Positions 8,020 through 18,326 are shown, counted from the stretch's first letter. The stretch: 64,000 bases of DNA from Zooshikella harenae (GCF_018837975.1 NZ_JAGSOY010000025.1:1-64000); one strand, 5' to 3'. The notes: generated from the letters alone by a model not told the origin. Program-made: numbers and translations.

Positions 8020-8757
8020 TTAAGTATTACTTCGTTTCAACTCCTCAAACATGGGCAGTGACCAGGGGCGTATTGCTAATACCATACATGTACCATGTCT
8101 TTCCTCTAAGGATAGTCGTGTGTCATCATAATGCAGCTCATTGAATTTTCGCCCTAGCTCTCTAAGTTGTTTTTGTAGTATGCCAATGGATTCAGAACTG
8201 AGCATGCCATTAACACAGAGTAATAGTTCATCTTTGCCTCGAAAGCGACTGCGAAAAAATGAGCTTGGTACATGTTGCTGAAAAAACTGTTGAATAGGGC
8301 CATCTTCAAGCCAATGAAAATTACTATCGACACGTAGTTTGATACGATTATTGGGCAGTAGATCAATGATTTTCAAACGGTCCAATTGAGCAAGCAACTG
8401 AATGAGTTCTGTTTCCGCTAATTCGTAATAAGCGATAATTTCTGGAAATTGCCAATGATTTAATACCAAAATAGCAATGAGGAGTAATTTATTATCAGCC
8501 GTGAGGGCTTTTTCTTGATGGATGGTCAATGCTGATGGAAATTTTTCTTGTTGGCTCTGTTGTACCAGTTGGGCAATTGATATGTTCATCATACTGCAAA
8601 TAGTGTGTAATCGTTGCAGTGAAAACTGTTCAGTGGCAAACAATCGTTTAACAGAAGCCTCAGAAATATCTAACCGTGTTGCAACCTGAGCATAAGTGAT
8701 GCCATGGGCTCTTAACTGATGTTTAAGGGACTTGATGAGCTGTGTAATTTCTGACAT
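8020..8757 (-). CDS. XRE-type helix-turn-helix transcriptional regulator
   Basis: A 245-residue protein. Residues about 8-60 form a Cro/C1-type helix-turn-helix (YAQVATRLDISEASVKRLF, with the conserved Ala, Gly-like turn and Ser-Val-Lys recognition helix). The remaining 180 residues are a helical domain common to a group of gammaproteobacterial regulators of unknown ligand, ending RPWSLPMFEELKR. No membrane segments are present. It lies between a LOG-family gene and the phosphatase gene, all on the minus strand but with gaps over 80 bases, so co-transcription is uncertain. The target genes are not known. Confidence 0.78.
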   Translation of the reverse strand: MSEITQLIKSLKHQLRAHGITYAQVATRLDISEASVKRLFATEQFSLQRLHTICSMMNISIAQLVQQSQQEKFPSALTIHQEKALTADNKLLLIAILVLNHWQFPEIIAYYELAETELIQLLAQLDRLKIIDLLPNNRIKLRVDSNFHWLEDGPIQQFFQQHVPSSFFRSRFRGKDELLLCVNGMLSSESIGILQKQLRELGRKFNELHYDDTRLSLEERHGTCMVLAIRPWSLPMFEELKRSNT

Positions 8758-8897
8758 ATGATATTAAAACGGCTTTATGAAAATGTCATTTGCAGTATAT
8801 CTTAGAGAGTGAAATGGGTGAGCACAATCTATTATGTTTAATTATACTCTTCGCTGTGGGATATATAAGCAAGTAACGACGAAACCACTAAAAAGGA

Positions 8898-10463
8898 TTA
8901 CTCATGGTGGTTATCAGTCTTGTTCAACTCCAGCATGATGACAGTTACATCATCAGGTAATGGGGATGCTGCATAGGTGTAAAAGGTTTCAATGACTTTA
9001 TCTAATGCCTGTTGAAGGGGTATATCTAAAGTATCCACTAGTGCATTCTTAACGTGTTTTTCCAGTTGTTTGCGGCCATGAGGGGTGTTGGCTGATTCTA
9101 GTAAGCCGTCAGTATAAATCACTAGTCGTTCACCAGGGTAAAGCTGAATATTGACTGGTTCGTAATGTTGGCCAGGGATTAAACCCGGTAAGGGGCCTTC
9201 AACTTTAATGGATTTGCAACCACTTTCTTGACTAACAACGAAAGGAGGAGGGTGGGCTGCACTGGCACATAACAGCGTATCTTCATATTCATTAAATGCT
9301 AGGCAAATACAGGTTACGAGTGTGGTTTGTAATACATCGTTTGTTTCGGCGGCTTCTGATAATGCATTCAGTAGTTCATCTGGTGAGGGCGACACATTAT
9401 GTGTAGCATGGATAAAACCATGAATAAAACCTGCGTAAGCATGCGAAAAGAATTTGGCCTGTTCTCCATGTCCCATAATATCGCCAAGTAATAGTAACTT
9501 GTTGTCTGGGCTGTTATAGATAAAGTCACCACCGCCAGAAGAAGCCGATTGAATGTAGGTGGCTGTATTGAAACGCCATAGTTGACTCGGAAGTTGGACA
9601 CGAAGTGCTTTGGTTATGGCATTGTCTAACCGGTCGCCTAGTGTTGATTGAATTTGTTTGGCTCTATTTAAAACACGGTGAATAACTGCGAGGATTTTGT
9701 CTTTTTTTACGGGTTTAACAAGAAAGTCATCAATCCCTAAATCGACAGCATCTGCTTCTGTTTGCTCATTACCAGTTAAAAAAATAAATGGCATATTGCT
9801 GGTATTAGGGTTAGCCGCAAAACGTTTTCTCACTTCAAGTCCATTTAAACCTGGCATCATCATGTCAGAAATAACGACATCAACAGGGTGTCGGCTAACT
9901 TCTTTAACCGCTTCAATAGGATCAGTGTAAGTTTGAACCTGAAACTCTTCTTGTAGGTAGCGTTGTAAAATAGATACAGTGGTTCGATCATCATCAATCG
10001 CTGCGACTTTGGGTAAATTGACCTCAACAAGTTCACAACGAATCTGAAAGCAGTTGCGGTTATCTTTTCGTTGTTCCCGACATTCATAATGGTGTTCAGG
10101 AAATAATTGGCTGATAAGGGCAAGGCCCATACCTGATTCATTTAGATTGCTTTCGCTTGTAATACTAATTGATTCTTTTTTATTTGACATAATGGTGGCA
10201 AAGTCAAGAAAAACACCTCCATTATCATAAACAGAAAAGTACCAGTGATTTTCTGTTTTAAGTAACTCGATGCTAACTGTGGAAGCGGGAGGGTCTGCAT
10301 GTTTGATTATGTTGGTGGTAATTTCGCTACATACCAACAGGATATTGTTTTGTGTTTCAGCTGGAAGTTTGGTTAATGGCAATGTTTTTGAGAGTGTATG
10401 CCGAAGCTTTCGAATACTATCTAAATTAGCTTTTGTGCTTTCCTCTAAAAGACAAACACTCAT
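8898..10463 (-). CDS. HATPase - response receiver - SpoIIE/PP2C phosphatase
   Basis: A 521-residue partner-switching regulator. Residues 1-145 form an anti-sigma-type HATPase (CSEITTNIIKHA N-box, YDNGG, ESGMGLALI). Residues about 152-270 form a receiver with the acidic pair DDD, phosphoacceptor Asp in VVISDMMMPG and Lys in VKPV. Residues about 300-515 form a SpoIIE-type PP2C phosphatase (SGGGDF, LLLGDIMGHG, YTDGLLE, PDDVTVIML). Proteins of this build phosphorylate and dephosphorylate a STAS antagonist, as in HsbR-HsbA or CrsR-CrsA. The STAS partner is likely the gene at 10909-11289, same strand, 445 bases upstream. AAAGGTGTGCT supports the start. Confidence 0.87.
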   Translation of the reverse strand: MSVCLLEESTKANLDSIRKLRHTLSKTLPLTKLPAETQNNILLVCSEITTNIIKHADPPASTVSIELLKTENHWYFSVYDNGGVFLDFATIMSNKKESISITSESNLNESGMGLALISQLFPEHHYECREQRKDNRNCFQIRCELVEVNLPKVAAIDDDRTTVSILQRYLQEEFQVQTYTDPIEAVKEVSRHPVDVVISDMMMPGLNGLEVRKRFAANPNTSNMPFIFLTGNEQTEADAVDLGIDDFLVKPVKKDKILAVIHRVLNRAKQIQSTLGDRLDNAITKALRVQLPSQLWRFNTATYIQSASSGGGDFIYNSPDNKLLLLGDIMGHGEQAKFFSHAYAGFIHGFIHATHNVSPSPDELLNALSEAAETNDVLQTTLVTCICLAFNEYEDTLLCASAAHPPPFVVSQESGCKSIKVEGPLPGLIPGQHYEPVNIQLYPGERLVIYTDGLLESANTPHGRKQLEKHVKNALVDTLDIPLQQALDKVIETFYTYAASPLPDDVTVIMLELNKTDNHHE

Positions 10464-10908
10464 AGCACACCTTTTGCTGAAGTCGAGGTATTAACAGAGA
10501 TACAAGGACGGTAAGCACTAAAATGCTGTACTTCTTGATAGCAAAAGTGTGTCGATATGACTAATAGGCCACATGCTCTCACTACAGGCGGTAGCATTTT
10601 CCGTTGCTTAACCATAGAGAAAGTCCTTTGAATATTACCTAGTGTACTTGATTTAGTATAAGCCGAGCCGGGAGTTTCTGCTTGGCTTGGTTAAACGTTA
10701 GTTTGTATATAGGGTAATTTTTCATCAGTGACATAGTGTATATGCATTTTACTATACTCTTTGCGAATCAATTTTATACCTCTTGAGCACAAGGGGGATG
10801 TTGTTACTATTGTTAGTTTTAACAGACCAGGCTAGCCCCACTAAAAATCCTTCACTGTGTGTAGTGTTATAGCAGGTTCTGGTGTTAATTTCAGAAAGTT
10901 ATAATATG
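10464..10908. other. Non-coding gap in the partner-switch locus
   Basis: 445 bases between the STAS gene and the phosphatase gene, both on the minus strand. I see no ORF, repeat or clear terminator. The length suggests the phosphatase gene has its own promoter here. Confidence 0.45.
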
Positions 10909-11289
10909 TTAGACTTGGTTATGGTGTGATGATAGTGCTTGAATGCAGGTATCTAAAGAGTCATAGAATGTAAGTACCTGGTTAACGCCAAAGAGATGCA
11001 GGAGATGGAGCGGTTGTTCTTTTACACCAATCAATGACAGGGTTCGATTAGCTTTTGATAGCCTTTTATATAAGTATAAGAGTGCAGTGATTCCAGACGA
11101 GTCTATAAAGTTGACTGCACTCATATCAACTAGCACATTGCTGTTCGCCATTTCAATAACTCGTTCAATGAGCGGGTGAACGGCTTGTACTGTCTTGATA
11201 TCAAGGTCAGACTTGAAAGCAATCACATCTTGCTCATTAAACTTGTATGTAATACAAAGTGAAGAAGGGTAATCACCTTCAATAAACAT
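10909..11289 (-). CDS. STAS-domain anti-sigma factor antagonist
   Basis: A 126-residue single-domain STAS protein. The strand-helix signature VLVDMSAVNFIDSSGITALL carries the phosphorylatable Ser that kinase/phosphatase partners act on. Such proteins bind an anti-sigma factor or other client when unphosphorylated. The neighbouring HATPase-REC-SpoIIE gene supplies the matching kinase and phosphatase activities, so the two probably form one switch. GAGGCAAGCCT before the ATG supports the start. The client (sigma factor, diguanylate cyclase or other) is not in the window. Confidence 0.87.
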   Translation of the reverse strand: MFIEGDYPSSLCITYKFNEQDVIAFKSDLDIKTVQAVHPLIERVIEMANSNVLVDMSAVNFIDSSGITALLYLYKRLSKANRTLSLIGVKEQPLHLLHLFGVNQVLTFYDSLDTCIQALSSHHNQV

Positions 11290-11342
11290 AGGCTTGCCTC
11301 AATCAAGCATTTAAAGTTAATAGGAATCATCCTTTTACTTAT

Positions 11343-11482
11343 GGGTACCTCTAAAAATGCACTTTTTCTGTGAAAGCTGTGTCAGCGTTGTACTCGGATC
11401 CTCATGTATTCCTTATACATTACGGTCCTCCGTGCAGTGCTTCCTTGCTCTCACAAAGAGATCACTATTTTTAGAGATGCCC
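11343..11482. mobile_element. MITE-like element, family 2 (140 bp)
   Basis: The left end GGGTACCTCTAAAAAT and the reverse complement of the right end GGGCATCTCTAAAAAT match at 14 of 16 positions. The element is flanked by a direct repeat TTAT (11339-11342 and 11483-11486). No coding capacity. It sits between divergent genes and must lie close to the promoter of the YvcK-like gene. Confidence 0.7.
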
Positions 11483-11557
11483 TTATATCTATATCAACAT
11501 AGAACAACCTGATACTTCATCGCTGTTAATTTTTTATTGCTCATTATTTATAAAGAT

Positions 11558-12457
11558 ATGCCTATGGGATTTTTAACCAACGAAGTTAACTTAGTGGCCA
11601 TTGGTGGTGGTCATGGTTTAGGTAAATTAATGTCTGCATTAGCCTTTTTAGGTGCAAACCTAGCAGGGATAGTTACTACAACAGATGATGGGGGATCGAC
11701 GGGACGATTACGAGAAGAAAGTGGTTGTATTGCTTGGGGGGATTTACGTAATTGCCTTAATCAGTTGGCGGCTGATCAACCCAATTTAGCACGAACACTT
11801 TTTGAATATCGTTTTGAATATGATGGCACTTTACAAGGCCACAATCTTGGTAATCTTATTTTATTGGCATTGGATCAGTTAAGTGTGCGACCTATGGATG
11901 TTGTGCACTTAATAAGCGCATTTTTACGTGTTGACGCACAATTAATCCCAATGTCTGAACAACCAACACATCTTGTCGCTGAGATCAATGGACAGTATGT
12001 TCGTGGGGAGACCCAAATTGATGCAGCAGAAATAAGGCCTTCATCATTATGTTTAGAGCCAAAGGTTCAGGCGACTCATGAAGCTGTACTGGCGATTAAC
12101 AAAGCTAATTATATTATTTTAGGGCCAGGCAGTTTTATGACGAGTATTTTACCACCATTGTTGATATCTGATATTGTTGATGCCATTTTGCAAAGAGCAG
12201 TACCCATTATTTTTGTGGCTAATATGCAACCAGAAAAGAGCAGTTGCGGAAAACTCAGTTTAACTGATCAGTTAGATTGGTTATCTCAGTTAACAGGGAT
12301 TTATGTCGATAGAGTAATCTGGCCCGCAGAGAGAATTCCTGTACCACGCTCTTATCCTAAACTCCATGTTGCCCACTTAGGGGATGCCAAGCATCCTTAT
12401 TATCATGACAAAATAAGTCTGCAGCAAGCAATTATGTCTGTTTTACAGCAGTATTAG
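11558..12457 (+). CDS. YvcK/CofD-family gluconeogenesis factor-like protein
   Basis: A 299-residue protein of the YvcK/CofD family. AIGGGHGLGKLMSAL forms the nucleotide-binding start, followed by IVTTTDDGGSTGRLR and WGDLRNCLNQLA, and later GHNLGNLIL and ILGPGSFMTSILP; all are hallmark motifs. YvcK binds UDP-sugars and influences central carbon flow and cell-wall synthesis in Bacillus; CofD transfers lactyl-phospho-guanosine to Fo. No F420 genes are nearby, so YvcK type is more likely. The start is uncertain: ATG 11558 or 11564, neither with a good ribosome site. It stands alone just past a MITE-like element. Confidence 0.82.
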   Translation: MPMGFLTNEVNLVAIGGGHGLGKLMSALAFLGANLAGIVTTTDDGGSTGRLREESGCIAWGDLRNCLNQLAADQPNLARTLFEYRFEYDGTLQGHNLGNLILLALDQLSVRPMDVVHLISAFLRVDAQLIPMSEQPTHLVAEINGQYVRGETQIDAAEIRPSSLCLEPKVQATHEAVLAINKANYIILGPGSFMTSILPPLLISDIVDAILQRAVPIIFVANMQPEKSSCGKLSLTDQLDWLSQLTGIYVDRVIWPAERIPVPRSYPKLHVAHLGDAKHPYYHDKISLQQAIMSVLQQY

Positions 12458-12789
12458 TCTACATCAGTAGCTGTGTGAGTAAACTAGGTATTTTTTTACG
12501 GCTAAAATGATTGGCGATAGAAACAATGAAACGAGAATTTAAAGATACCTATAATGTAGGTTTTTTAGTGCGTTCTGTTTATTGATAGATACTGATAAAA
12601 CTATATAAAATTATGGCTATTTGGGATAATAAAGTAGTTGTTAAATAAAAATGGGTCAGTTTTTATTACATAAAATAATGAATAAATGTTATATAAAAAA
12701 ATAACTATATGAATTGTTTGAAATAAATGAAGTGCGCATATTTTTTGCCTTTATAGTGTTGATTTAATTCTAGCTATGAGGGGAGAGAA
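12458..12789. other. AT-rich intergenic region
   Basis: 332 bases with no ORF or repeat I could recognise. The last bases contain GAGGGGAGAGAA, the ribosome site for the gene at 12790. It presumably holds that gene's promoter. Confidence 0.45.
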
Positions 12790-13572
12790 ATGGCTAATAG
12801 CCAAATTAAAAAAACACTAGTAGGTATATCCTTTTCTTTATTGAGTTGGCAGGCGTTAGCTGTCCCAATTCAGTGGACTGATTGGATAGACGGTGAGACA
12901 ACGGCAGATGGCTTTGTCGCTACGGGGGTGATTACAACAGAAACAGCTACTATTGATGTAACGTATATGAATCCTCAAGGTATTGCTTTTTTTCAACCCA
13001 GTGGTGGTACAGATTACTGGACACCTCGTGACCCCACAACCTCACCTTATACCAGTGATGTAGTTGATAATATCCCTACAGACACTGACATTGTTGCATT
13101 AAGATATGCAGGTATGCAGACACTTTCCTTTTCAGACGCGATAGCCAATCCTGTTTTCTCTTATGTCAGTTTAAATGGTAATGGTTATGCATTTGATCAG
13201 GACTTTGAAATTTTAAGCTTTGGTAATGCTTCTGATGGTAATGCGTGTGGGTATTGGGGATGTGGTACTTCATATAAAAATGTTGTTGATTTAGGTGGGG
13301 ATGTTTACGAATACCAACTGCTTGGTACTGGAGAACCTCATGGCACTATCAGATTCACAGGAGCATTTGACACCGTGAGCTGGCGGAGCCTCAGTAATGA
13401 GTATTGGAATGGTTTTACTGTAGGCGTTGAGGGTACTGCTGATGAGGTCTTTCCCGAACCGGACCCTGAGCCAGATCCTACACCAGTAGCTGAGCCTGGA
13501 ACATTTTCTGCGGTTGCACTGGCTTTGCTTGCTTTGATTGGCTTACGTCGCCGTGCTTATCCAATACACTAA
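12790..13572 (+). CDS. PEP-CTERM sorted exported protein
   Basis: A 260-residue protein with an N-terminal signal peptide (cut near QALA|VPIQW) and a C-terminal PEP-CTERM signal: AEPGT, a hydrophobic helix, then the basic RRRAY end. Such tails are recognised by exosortase, which places the protein at the cell surface or in exopolysaccharide. Between them is a mostly beta-predicted domain with several Gly/Asp/Thr loops and two close Cys (ACGYWGCG), then a Pro-Asp-Glu linker (EPDPEPDPTP). The function of the domain is not recognised. No exosortase gene is in the window. Confidence 0.85.
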   Translation: MANSQIKKTLVGISFSLLSWQALAVPIQWTDWIDGETTADGFVATGVITTETATIDVTYMNPQGIAFFQPSGGTDYWTPRDPTTSPYTSDVVDNIPTDTDIVALRYAGMQTLSFSDAIANPVFSYVSLNGNGYAFDQDFEILSFGNASDGNACGYWGCGTSYKNVVDLGGDVYEYQLLGTGEPHGTIRFTGAFDTVSWRSLSNEYWNGFTVGVEGTADEVFPEPDPEPDPTPVAEPGTFSAVALALLALIGLRRRAYPIH

Positions 13573-13630
13573 ATAGTGTGCTAGGTCTGTTTACCCTTGT
13601 AAGACAGGCCTATATCCACTGACCAGCTTG

Positions 13631-14119
13631 ATGACAATCCAGACAGGTTACCTAGCAGCTGTCAATACATTGGCTATGCTTAGAGTAGACAAACTGTCAT
13701 GGATTAGTCATATGCGTGAAAATAAGCGGCATAGCCCCCGTGTTGAGCGTATTGAACGGGCGCTGATTCAGTTATCTTCTGGTTGTGCAAGACGTGGTGA
13801 GTCAGGGGTAACTGTTTCGGCCCAAATTAGAGATGTTTCTGTTACAGGCTTTAAAGCGCTGTTACCTGCTCATATTCAGGAGGGGGCAATTGTTGATGTG
13901 TGCATTTCGGTTGTTGATCATATGCATCGGTATTTATTAGTGGCTCAAGTTATGTGGGTTAAACTTGATGAAGAAAATGAAGAATACTGTTTAGCTGGAT
14001 TTCGGTTATTGCCTTCTGAGGAGTCTGATCTAATGATGTGGATGCGTGCTTTTCGGGGGATTAGCCATCCTGGTAAGCATAGTGTGGACCGTAAGCGGAA
14101 AGCGTTGTTTGGGCACTAA
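13631..14119 (+). CDS. PilZ-domain c-di-GMP binding protein
   Basis: A 162-residue protein with the PilZ signature: an RxxxR-type start (ENKRHSPRVERIER, about residue 30) and the DxSxxG motif as DVSVTG about 38 residues further on. PilZ proteins bind cyclic di-GMP and alter motility, polysaccharide export or surface behaviour. The domain occupies about residues 29-135. The start is uncertain: ATG 13631 has no clear ribosome site, and ATG 13712, just before the PilZ motif, is a shorter option. It follows the PEP-CTERM gene by 58 bases on the same strand and may be co-transcribed. Confidence 0.8.
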   Translation: MTIQTGYLAAVNTLAMLRVDKLSWISHMRENKRHSPRVERIERALIQLSSGCARRGESGVTVSAQIRDVSVTGFKALLPAHIQEGAIVDVCISVVDHMHRYLLVAQVMWVKLDEENEEYCLAGFRLLPSEESDLMMWMRAFRGISHPGKHSVDRKRKALFGH

Positions 14120-14530
14120 GTATAATAAGTTTATCGAATCCTTGTATATTCTATTAAACACTTAGTTGCTATGACCAAACCCCCTCCCTTCCAGGAAGCA
14201 TGATTTTCCTGTCTGGTGCTTATTAAGTAAATCGCCATTGAAAAACTGGCTTTAGATATTAAAGACAGCTTTAACATACTCATTTTAGCCTATTTCGCTG
14301 TTAGCCTCATGAGTTTCACTCATATTATGGTTACTTCTGGAGAGCAGCTTGCTGCTGTTAAAATGTGCCCTAAATACACAAATGATGGCGTGATTTGAAA
14401 CACGGTAGATGTATTATGCAGCGCTTTTTGTCTTTCTCTTGTCGTATTCTGGTTGAGTCGATACAGTTGAATGCCCAAATACTCGTATTGAAGCGTGTTG
14501 GAATTACAAAATAAATAGGGAGCATTATTT
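14120..14530. other. Intergenic region
   Basis: 411 bases without a gene I can support. A minus-strand frame across 14320-14574 has no recognisable protein and overlaps the next gene's start. A short palindrome (GCAGCTTGCTGC, 14345-14356) is present. GGGAG at its end is the ribosome site of the dehydrogenase gene. Confidence 0.45.
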
Positions 14531-15415
14531 ATGCGTATTGCTTTTATTGGACTGGGGGTAATGGGATACCCCATGGCGGGGCATTTGCAAAAAGCGGGGC
14601 ACCAAGTATGTGTTTATAATAGAACACCACAAAAAGCAGTGTCATGGTGTGAAATGTATGGTGGGGAAAGTGCAAATACACCAGCAGGTGCTGCTAGTAA
14701 TGCAGAAATAGTCTTTGTGTGTGTCGGTAATGATGATGATTTACGGAGCGTAGTTTTTGGGCATGAAGGTATTTTAGCTGGAATGTCATCAAATACGGTA
14801 TTGATTGATCATACAACAGTTTCTGCGCAAGTGTCTGAAGAAATTGCTGAAGTAGCGGCTAAACAACATGTTAGTTTCATGGATGCGCCTGTATCAGGAG
14901 GTCAACAAGGTGCTGAAAAAGGCTTACTGACGGTAATGGTTGGAGGGGAGGCAACGGTTTTTGCGCGTACAGAATCAGTTATCAGTTGTTATGCGCGAGC
15001 TGTACGTCATATGGGGCCAGTAGGCGCAGGCCAAAAAACAAAAATGGTTAATCAAATTTGTATAGCAGGTTTAGTGCAAGGGTTAGCTGAAGGGTTACAT
15101 TTTGCTAAAGCCAGTAGCTTAGATCCTGAGGCTGTCGTTGGTGTGATTAGTAAAGGTGCTGCACAGTCTTGGCAAATGGATAACCGACATAAGACGATGC
15201 TAGCAGGAGACTATAATCATGGTTTTGCTGTTGACTGGATGCGTAAAGATTTATCGATTGTACTTGATGAAGCCCGAAAAAATGGTGCACATTTACCAGT
15301 TACGGCTTTAGTTGATCAATTTTATGCGGCTGTTCAGCAAATAGGGGGAAATCGTTGGGATACGTCAAGCCTGCTGGCATTATTAGAAGCCAGGTCACTG
15401 GTTAAGACTGATTAG
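14531..15415 (+). CDS. NAD(P)-dependent beta-hydroxyacid dehydrogenase
   Basis: A 294-residue member of the 3-hydroxyisobutyrate/tartronate-semialdehyde reductase family. The Rossmann motif IGLGVMGYPMAGHL is at the N-terminus, DAPVSGGQQGAEKGLL is the substrate-binding motif near residue 120, and KMVNQICIAG holds the catalytic Lys. HGFAVDWMRKDLSI matches the C-terminal helical domain. Family members oxidise short hydroxyacids; the exact substrate cannot be read. GGGAG nine bases upstream of the ATG supports the start. It precedes alaS by 283 bases on the same strand. Confidence 0.87.
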   Translation: MRIAFIGLGVMGYPMAGHLQKAGHQVCVYNRTPQKAVSWCEMYGGESANTPAGAASNAEIVFVCVGNDDDLRSVVFGHEGILAGMSSNTVLIDHTTVSAQVSEEIAEVAAKQHVSFMDAPVSGGQQGAEKGLLTVMVGGEATVFARTESVISCYARAVRHMGPVGAGQKTKMVNQICIAGLVQGLAEGLHFAKASSLDPEAVVGVISKGAAQSWQMDNRHKTMLAGDYNHGFAVDWMRKDLSIVLDEARKNGAHLPVTALVDQFYAAVQQIGGNRWDTSSLLALLEARSLVKTD

Positions 15416-15698
15416 CAACGATTTTTTAAATGCGTTTACTGATACAAAATTAAACAGCTATCCTGGGTGAAACATTCGCCCAAATCGTTATATAATCCGC
15501 CCTTTTGTGCGCAAATTGTGTTGCTCTGTACCATAGATTTGGCAGGCCGAATTAAAGACGTGGTGATCAGAACGGCTTTCGGCGTTGTTAACAGAGAAAG
15601 CACACTGTCTGAAATGAAGTCACTAAGCTGTCTCTAAGCTAAGAAATGACTCGTAAAGACCAATACAGGTTGCAAATTAGCCCTGATGGAATGCATCT

Positions 15699-18302
15699 AT
15701 GAAGAGTTCAGAAATACGTACCGCCTTTTTAAGTTTCTTTCAACGCCATGGCCACGAAATTGTGCCTAGCAGTTCATTGATACCTGCAGATGATCCAACA
15801 CTGCTGTTTACTAATGCGGGTATGAATCAATTTAAAGATGTATTCCTGGGCAGAGAAAAACGAACTTATACACGAGCGACCTCGTCTCAGCGTTGTGTGC
15901 GCGCCGGAGGTAAACACAATGACTTGGAAAATGTAGGTTATACCGCTCGGCACCATACTTTTTTTGAAATGCTGGGTAACTTTAGTTTTGGTGATTACTT
16001 TAAGCGAGATGCAATTAAATTTGCCTGGGTGTTTCTCACCGAAGAACTTAAGCTCCCTGCAGAAAAGCTGTGGGTAACGGTTTATAAAGATGATAAAGAA
16101 GCGGAAGACATTTGGTTTAATGAGATTGGTATTGATCAGACACGTTTTTCCCGTTTAGGAGAAAAAGATAATTTCTGGTCAATGGGGGACACAGGTCCCT
16201 GTGGCCCTTGTTCTGAGATTTTTTATGATCATGGTCCTGAGGTTGCAGGTGATCCTCCTGGTGGCCCTAATGATGATGGTGATCGTTATATCGAAATTTG
16301 GAATCTGGTATTCATGCAGTTTAATCGCCAGGCCAATGGTGAGTTAGAACCACTGCCAAAACCTTCAGTGGATACGGGGATGGGTCTAGAGCGTATCGCT
16401 GCCGTCTTACAAAATGTGCACAATAATTATGATATTGATTTATTTCAGCACATACTGCAAAAGGCGTCTGATATTTTAGGTGGTGTGGCGCTGGATAATA
16501 CCTCATTACGGGTTATTGCTGACCATATACGATCTTGTTCGTTTATTATTGCAGATGGCGTTATTCCTTCAAAAGAAGGACGCGGATACACCTTACGTCG
16601 TATCATCCGTCGTGCGATTCGTCATGGTAATAAATTGGGTGCGACAGAACCTTTCTTTTATAAATTAGTGGCTGCACTTGCTGAAGTTATGGGCGAAGCT
16701 TACCCTGAGCTTGTTAAAGACCAAGCAGCTATTGAGCGTACTTTATTAAAAGAAGAAGAGCAGTTTGCGCGTACCTTAGATAACGGTATGCGTGTACTAG
16801 AAGATGCTATTGCTAATCTGTCGGGTAATGAAATTTCGGGTCACACTATTTTTACCCTTTACGATACCTACGGTTTTCCTGTTGATTTAACCAATGATAT
16901 TGCCCGTGAACGAAACCTGTCATTGGACTTGGCAGGTTACGAGCAGGAAATGGAAAAGCAACGGGAAATAGCAAGGAAAAGCGGTAAGTTTACCGTTGAC
17001 TATAATAACGTTCTGGATATTAAAGGTGCTACTGCGTTTACCGGCTATGAACGTGTCAATGACCAGGCTGAAATTACCGGCTTATTTGTTAATGGTGAAC
17101 CCGTTGAAGCAATAAAAATAGGTGAGCAGGGCATTATTGTTCTGGAAGAAACGCCTTTTTATGCAGAGTCTGGTGGTCAGGTGGGTGATACCGGAATTTT
17201 GCAGTGGCAAAATGGCAAGTTCCAGGTTAACGATACGAAAAAGCAAGGCGAAAACCATATTCATTTAGGTCAGGTCCTGGAAGGTTCCTTTACGGTAGGC
17301 CAAAAAGTAAATGCTTTGGTTGACCAAGATAAACGTATTGCGACAGCACAAAACCACTCTGCTACTCATTTATTACATGCGGCACTTCGTAAAGTGCTCG
17401 GTGAGCATGTCACTCAAAAAGGCTCATTGGTAGATCATGAGCGTTTACGGTTTGATTTCTCTCATACTGAAGCAGTGAGTGCAGAGCAGTTGGCTGAAAT
17501 ACAGCGTATGGTTAATGAGCAGATTCGGGTTAACACGCTAGTGCAAACAACAGTCACTGATATTGATAGTGCCAAAAAAATGGGTGCAATGGCATTGTTT
17601 GGTGAAAAATATGGCGAACAGGTTCGTGTACTTGCCATGGGGCAATCTCAATTTTCCGTTGAATTATGTGGTGGTACACACGTCGCACAGACAGGTGATA
17701 TTGGTGCTCTTATTATTGTACAGGAAACAGGTATTGCTGCGGGTGTTCGTCGTATTGAAGCCATTACTGGTTTACAGGCGCTAAACTGGATTGAACAGAG
17801 TGAGCAAATAATTGGTCACGCTTCAGGGCTTTTGAAAGCTTCTCGTGAAACGCTGTTGGATAAGCTGAATGCGGTTTTAGAACGTAACCGGTCTCTGGAA
17901 AAACAAGTTGAACAGTTACAGCAAAAATTGGCGAGGGTGGCTGGTAGTGACTTGCTAAGCCAGGTCAAAACAGTGGCTGGACTGAAACTATTAGCGGCTG
18001 AAGTCCCTGGAATTGATGCTAAAGCGATGCGTGACACCATTGATCAATTGAAAAATAAAATGGGGTCAGGTGTTGTGGTCTTAGGTACTAAGATCAATGA
18101 AGAAAAAGTGGCTTTAGCGGCAGGAGTAACTAAAGACCTCATCAACCAAGTAAAAGCTGGTGATATTTTGTGCTATGTTGCTGGTCTGGTCGGTGGTAAA
18201 GCAGGTGGTCGTCCGGACTTTGCGCAAGGTGGTGGTTCTGAGCCTGCAAAGCTCTCTTCTGCAGTTGCTTCAGTCGCTACTTGGCTTGAAGAGAACGCAT
18301 AA
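15699..18302 (+). CDS. alaS: Alanine--tRNA ligase
   Basis: An 867-residue alanyl-tRNA synthetase, close to the usual 875. The N-terminal class II catalytic domain shows [19 protein letters not shown] and the [15 protein letters not shown] loop. The editing domain has the zinc-binding HSATHLLH and CGGTHV motifs that clear Ser- and Gly-tRNA(Ala). The C-terminal C-Ala domain ends with [15 protein letters not shown]. It charges tRNA-Ala in the cytoplasm. The ATG at 15699 is fixed by the conserved start [12 protein letters not shown]. It is followed by lysC and csrA, a gene order common in Pseudomonas-like gammaproteobacteria. Confidence 0.98.
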   Translation: MKSSEIRTAFLSFFQRHGHEIVPSSSLIPADDPTLLFTNAGMNQFKDVFLGREKRTYTRATSSQRCVRAGGKHNDLENVGYTARHHTFFEMLGNFSFGDYFKRDAIKFAWVFLTEELKLPAEKLWVTVYKDDKEAEDIWFNEIGIDQTRFSRLGEKDNFWSMGDTGPCGPCSEIFYDHGPEVAGDPPGGPNDDGDRYIEIWNLVFMQFNRQANGELEPLPKPSVDTGMGLERIAAVLQNVHNNYDIDLFQHILQKASDILGGVALDNTSLRVIADHIRSCSFIIADGVIPSKEGRGYTLRRIIRRAIRHGNKLGATEPFFYKLVAALAEVMGEAYPELVKDQAAIERTLLKEEEQFARTLDNGMRVLEDAIANLSGNEISGHTIFTLYDTYGFPVDLTNDIARERNLSLDLAGYEQEMEKQREIARKSGKFTVDYNNVLDIKGATAFTGYERVNDQAEITGLFVNGEPVEAIKIGEQGIIVLEETPFYAESGGQVGDTGILQWQNGKFQVNDTKKQGENHIHLGQVLEGSFTVGQKVNALVDQDKRIATAQNHSATHLLHAALRKVLGEHVTQKGSLVDHERLRFDFSHTEAVSAEQLAEIQRMVNEQIRVNTLVQTTVTDIDSAKKMGAMALFGEKYGEQVRVLAMGQSQFSVELCGGTHVAQTGDIGALIIVQETGIAAGVRRIEAITGLQALNWIEQSEQIIGHASGLLKASRETLLDKLNAVLERNRSLEKQVEQLQQKLARVAGSDLLSQVKTVAGLKLLAAEVPGIDAKAMRDTIDQLKNKMGSGVVVLGTKINEEKVALAAGVTKDLINQVKAGDILCYVAGLVGGKAGGRPDFAQGGGSEPAKLSSAVASVATWLEENA

Positions 18303-18326
18303 TCCTTCACTTTATGGGATTACTTA

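Noticed and set aside
14320..14574. 84-codon minus-strand ORF
   Set aside because: Low-complexity translation, overlaps the start of the dehydrogenase gene, no ribosome site.
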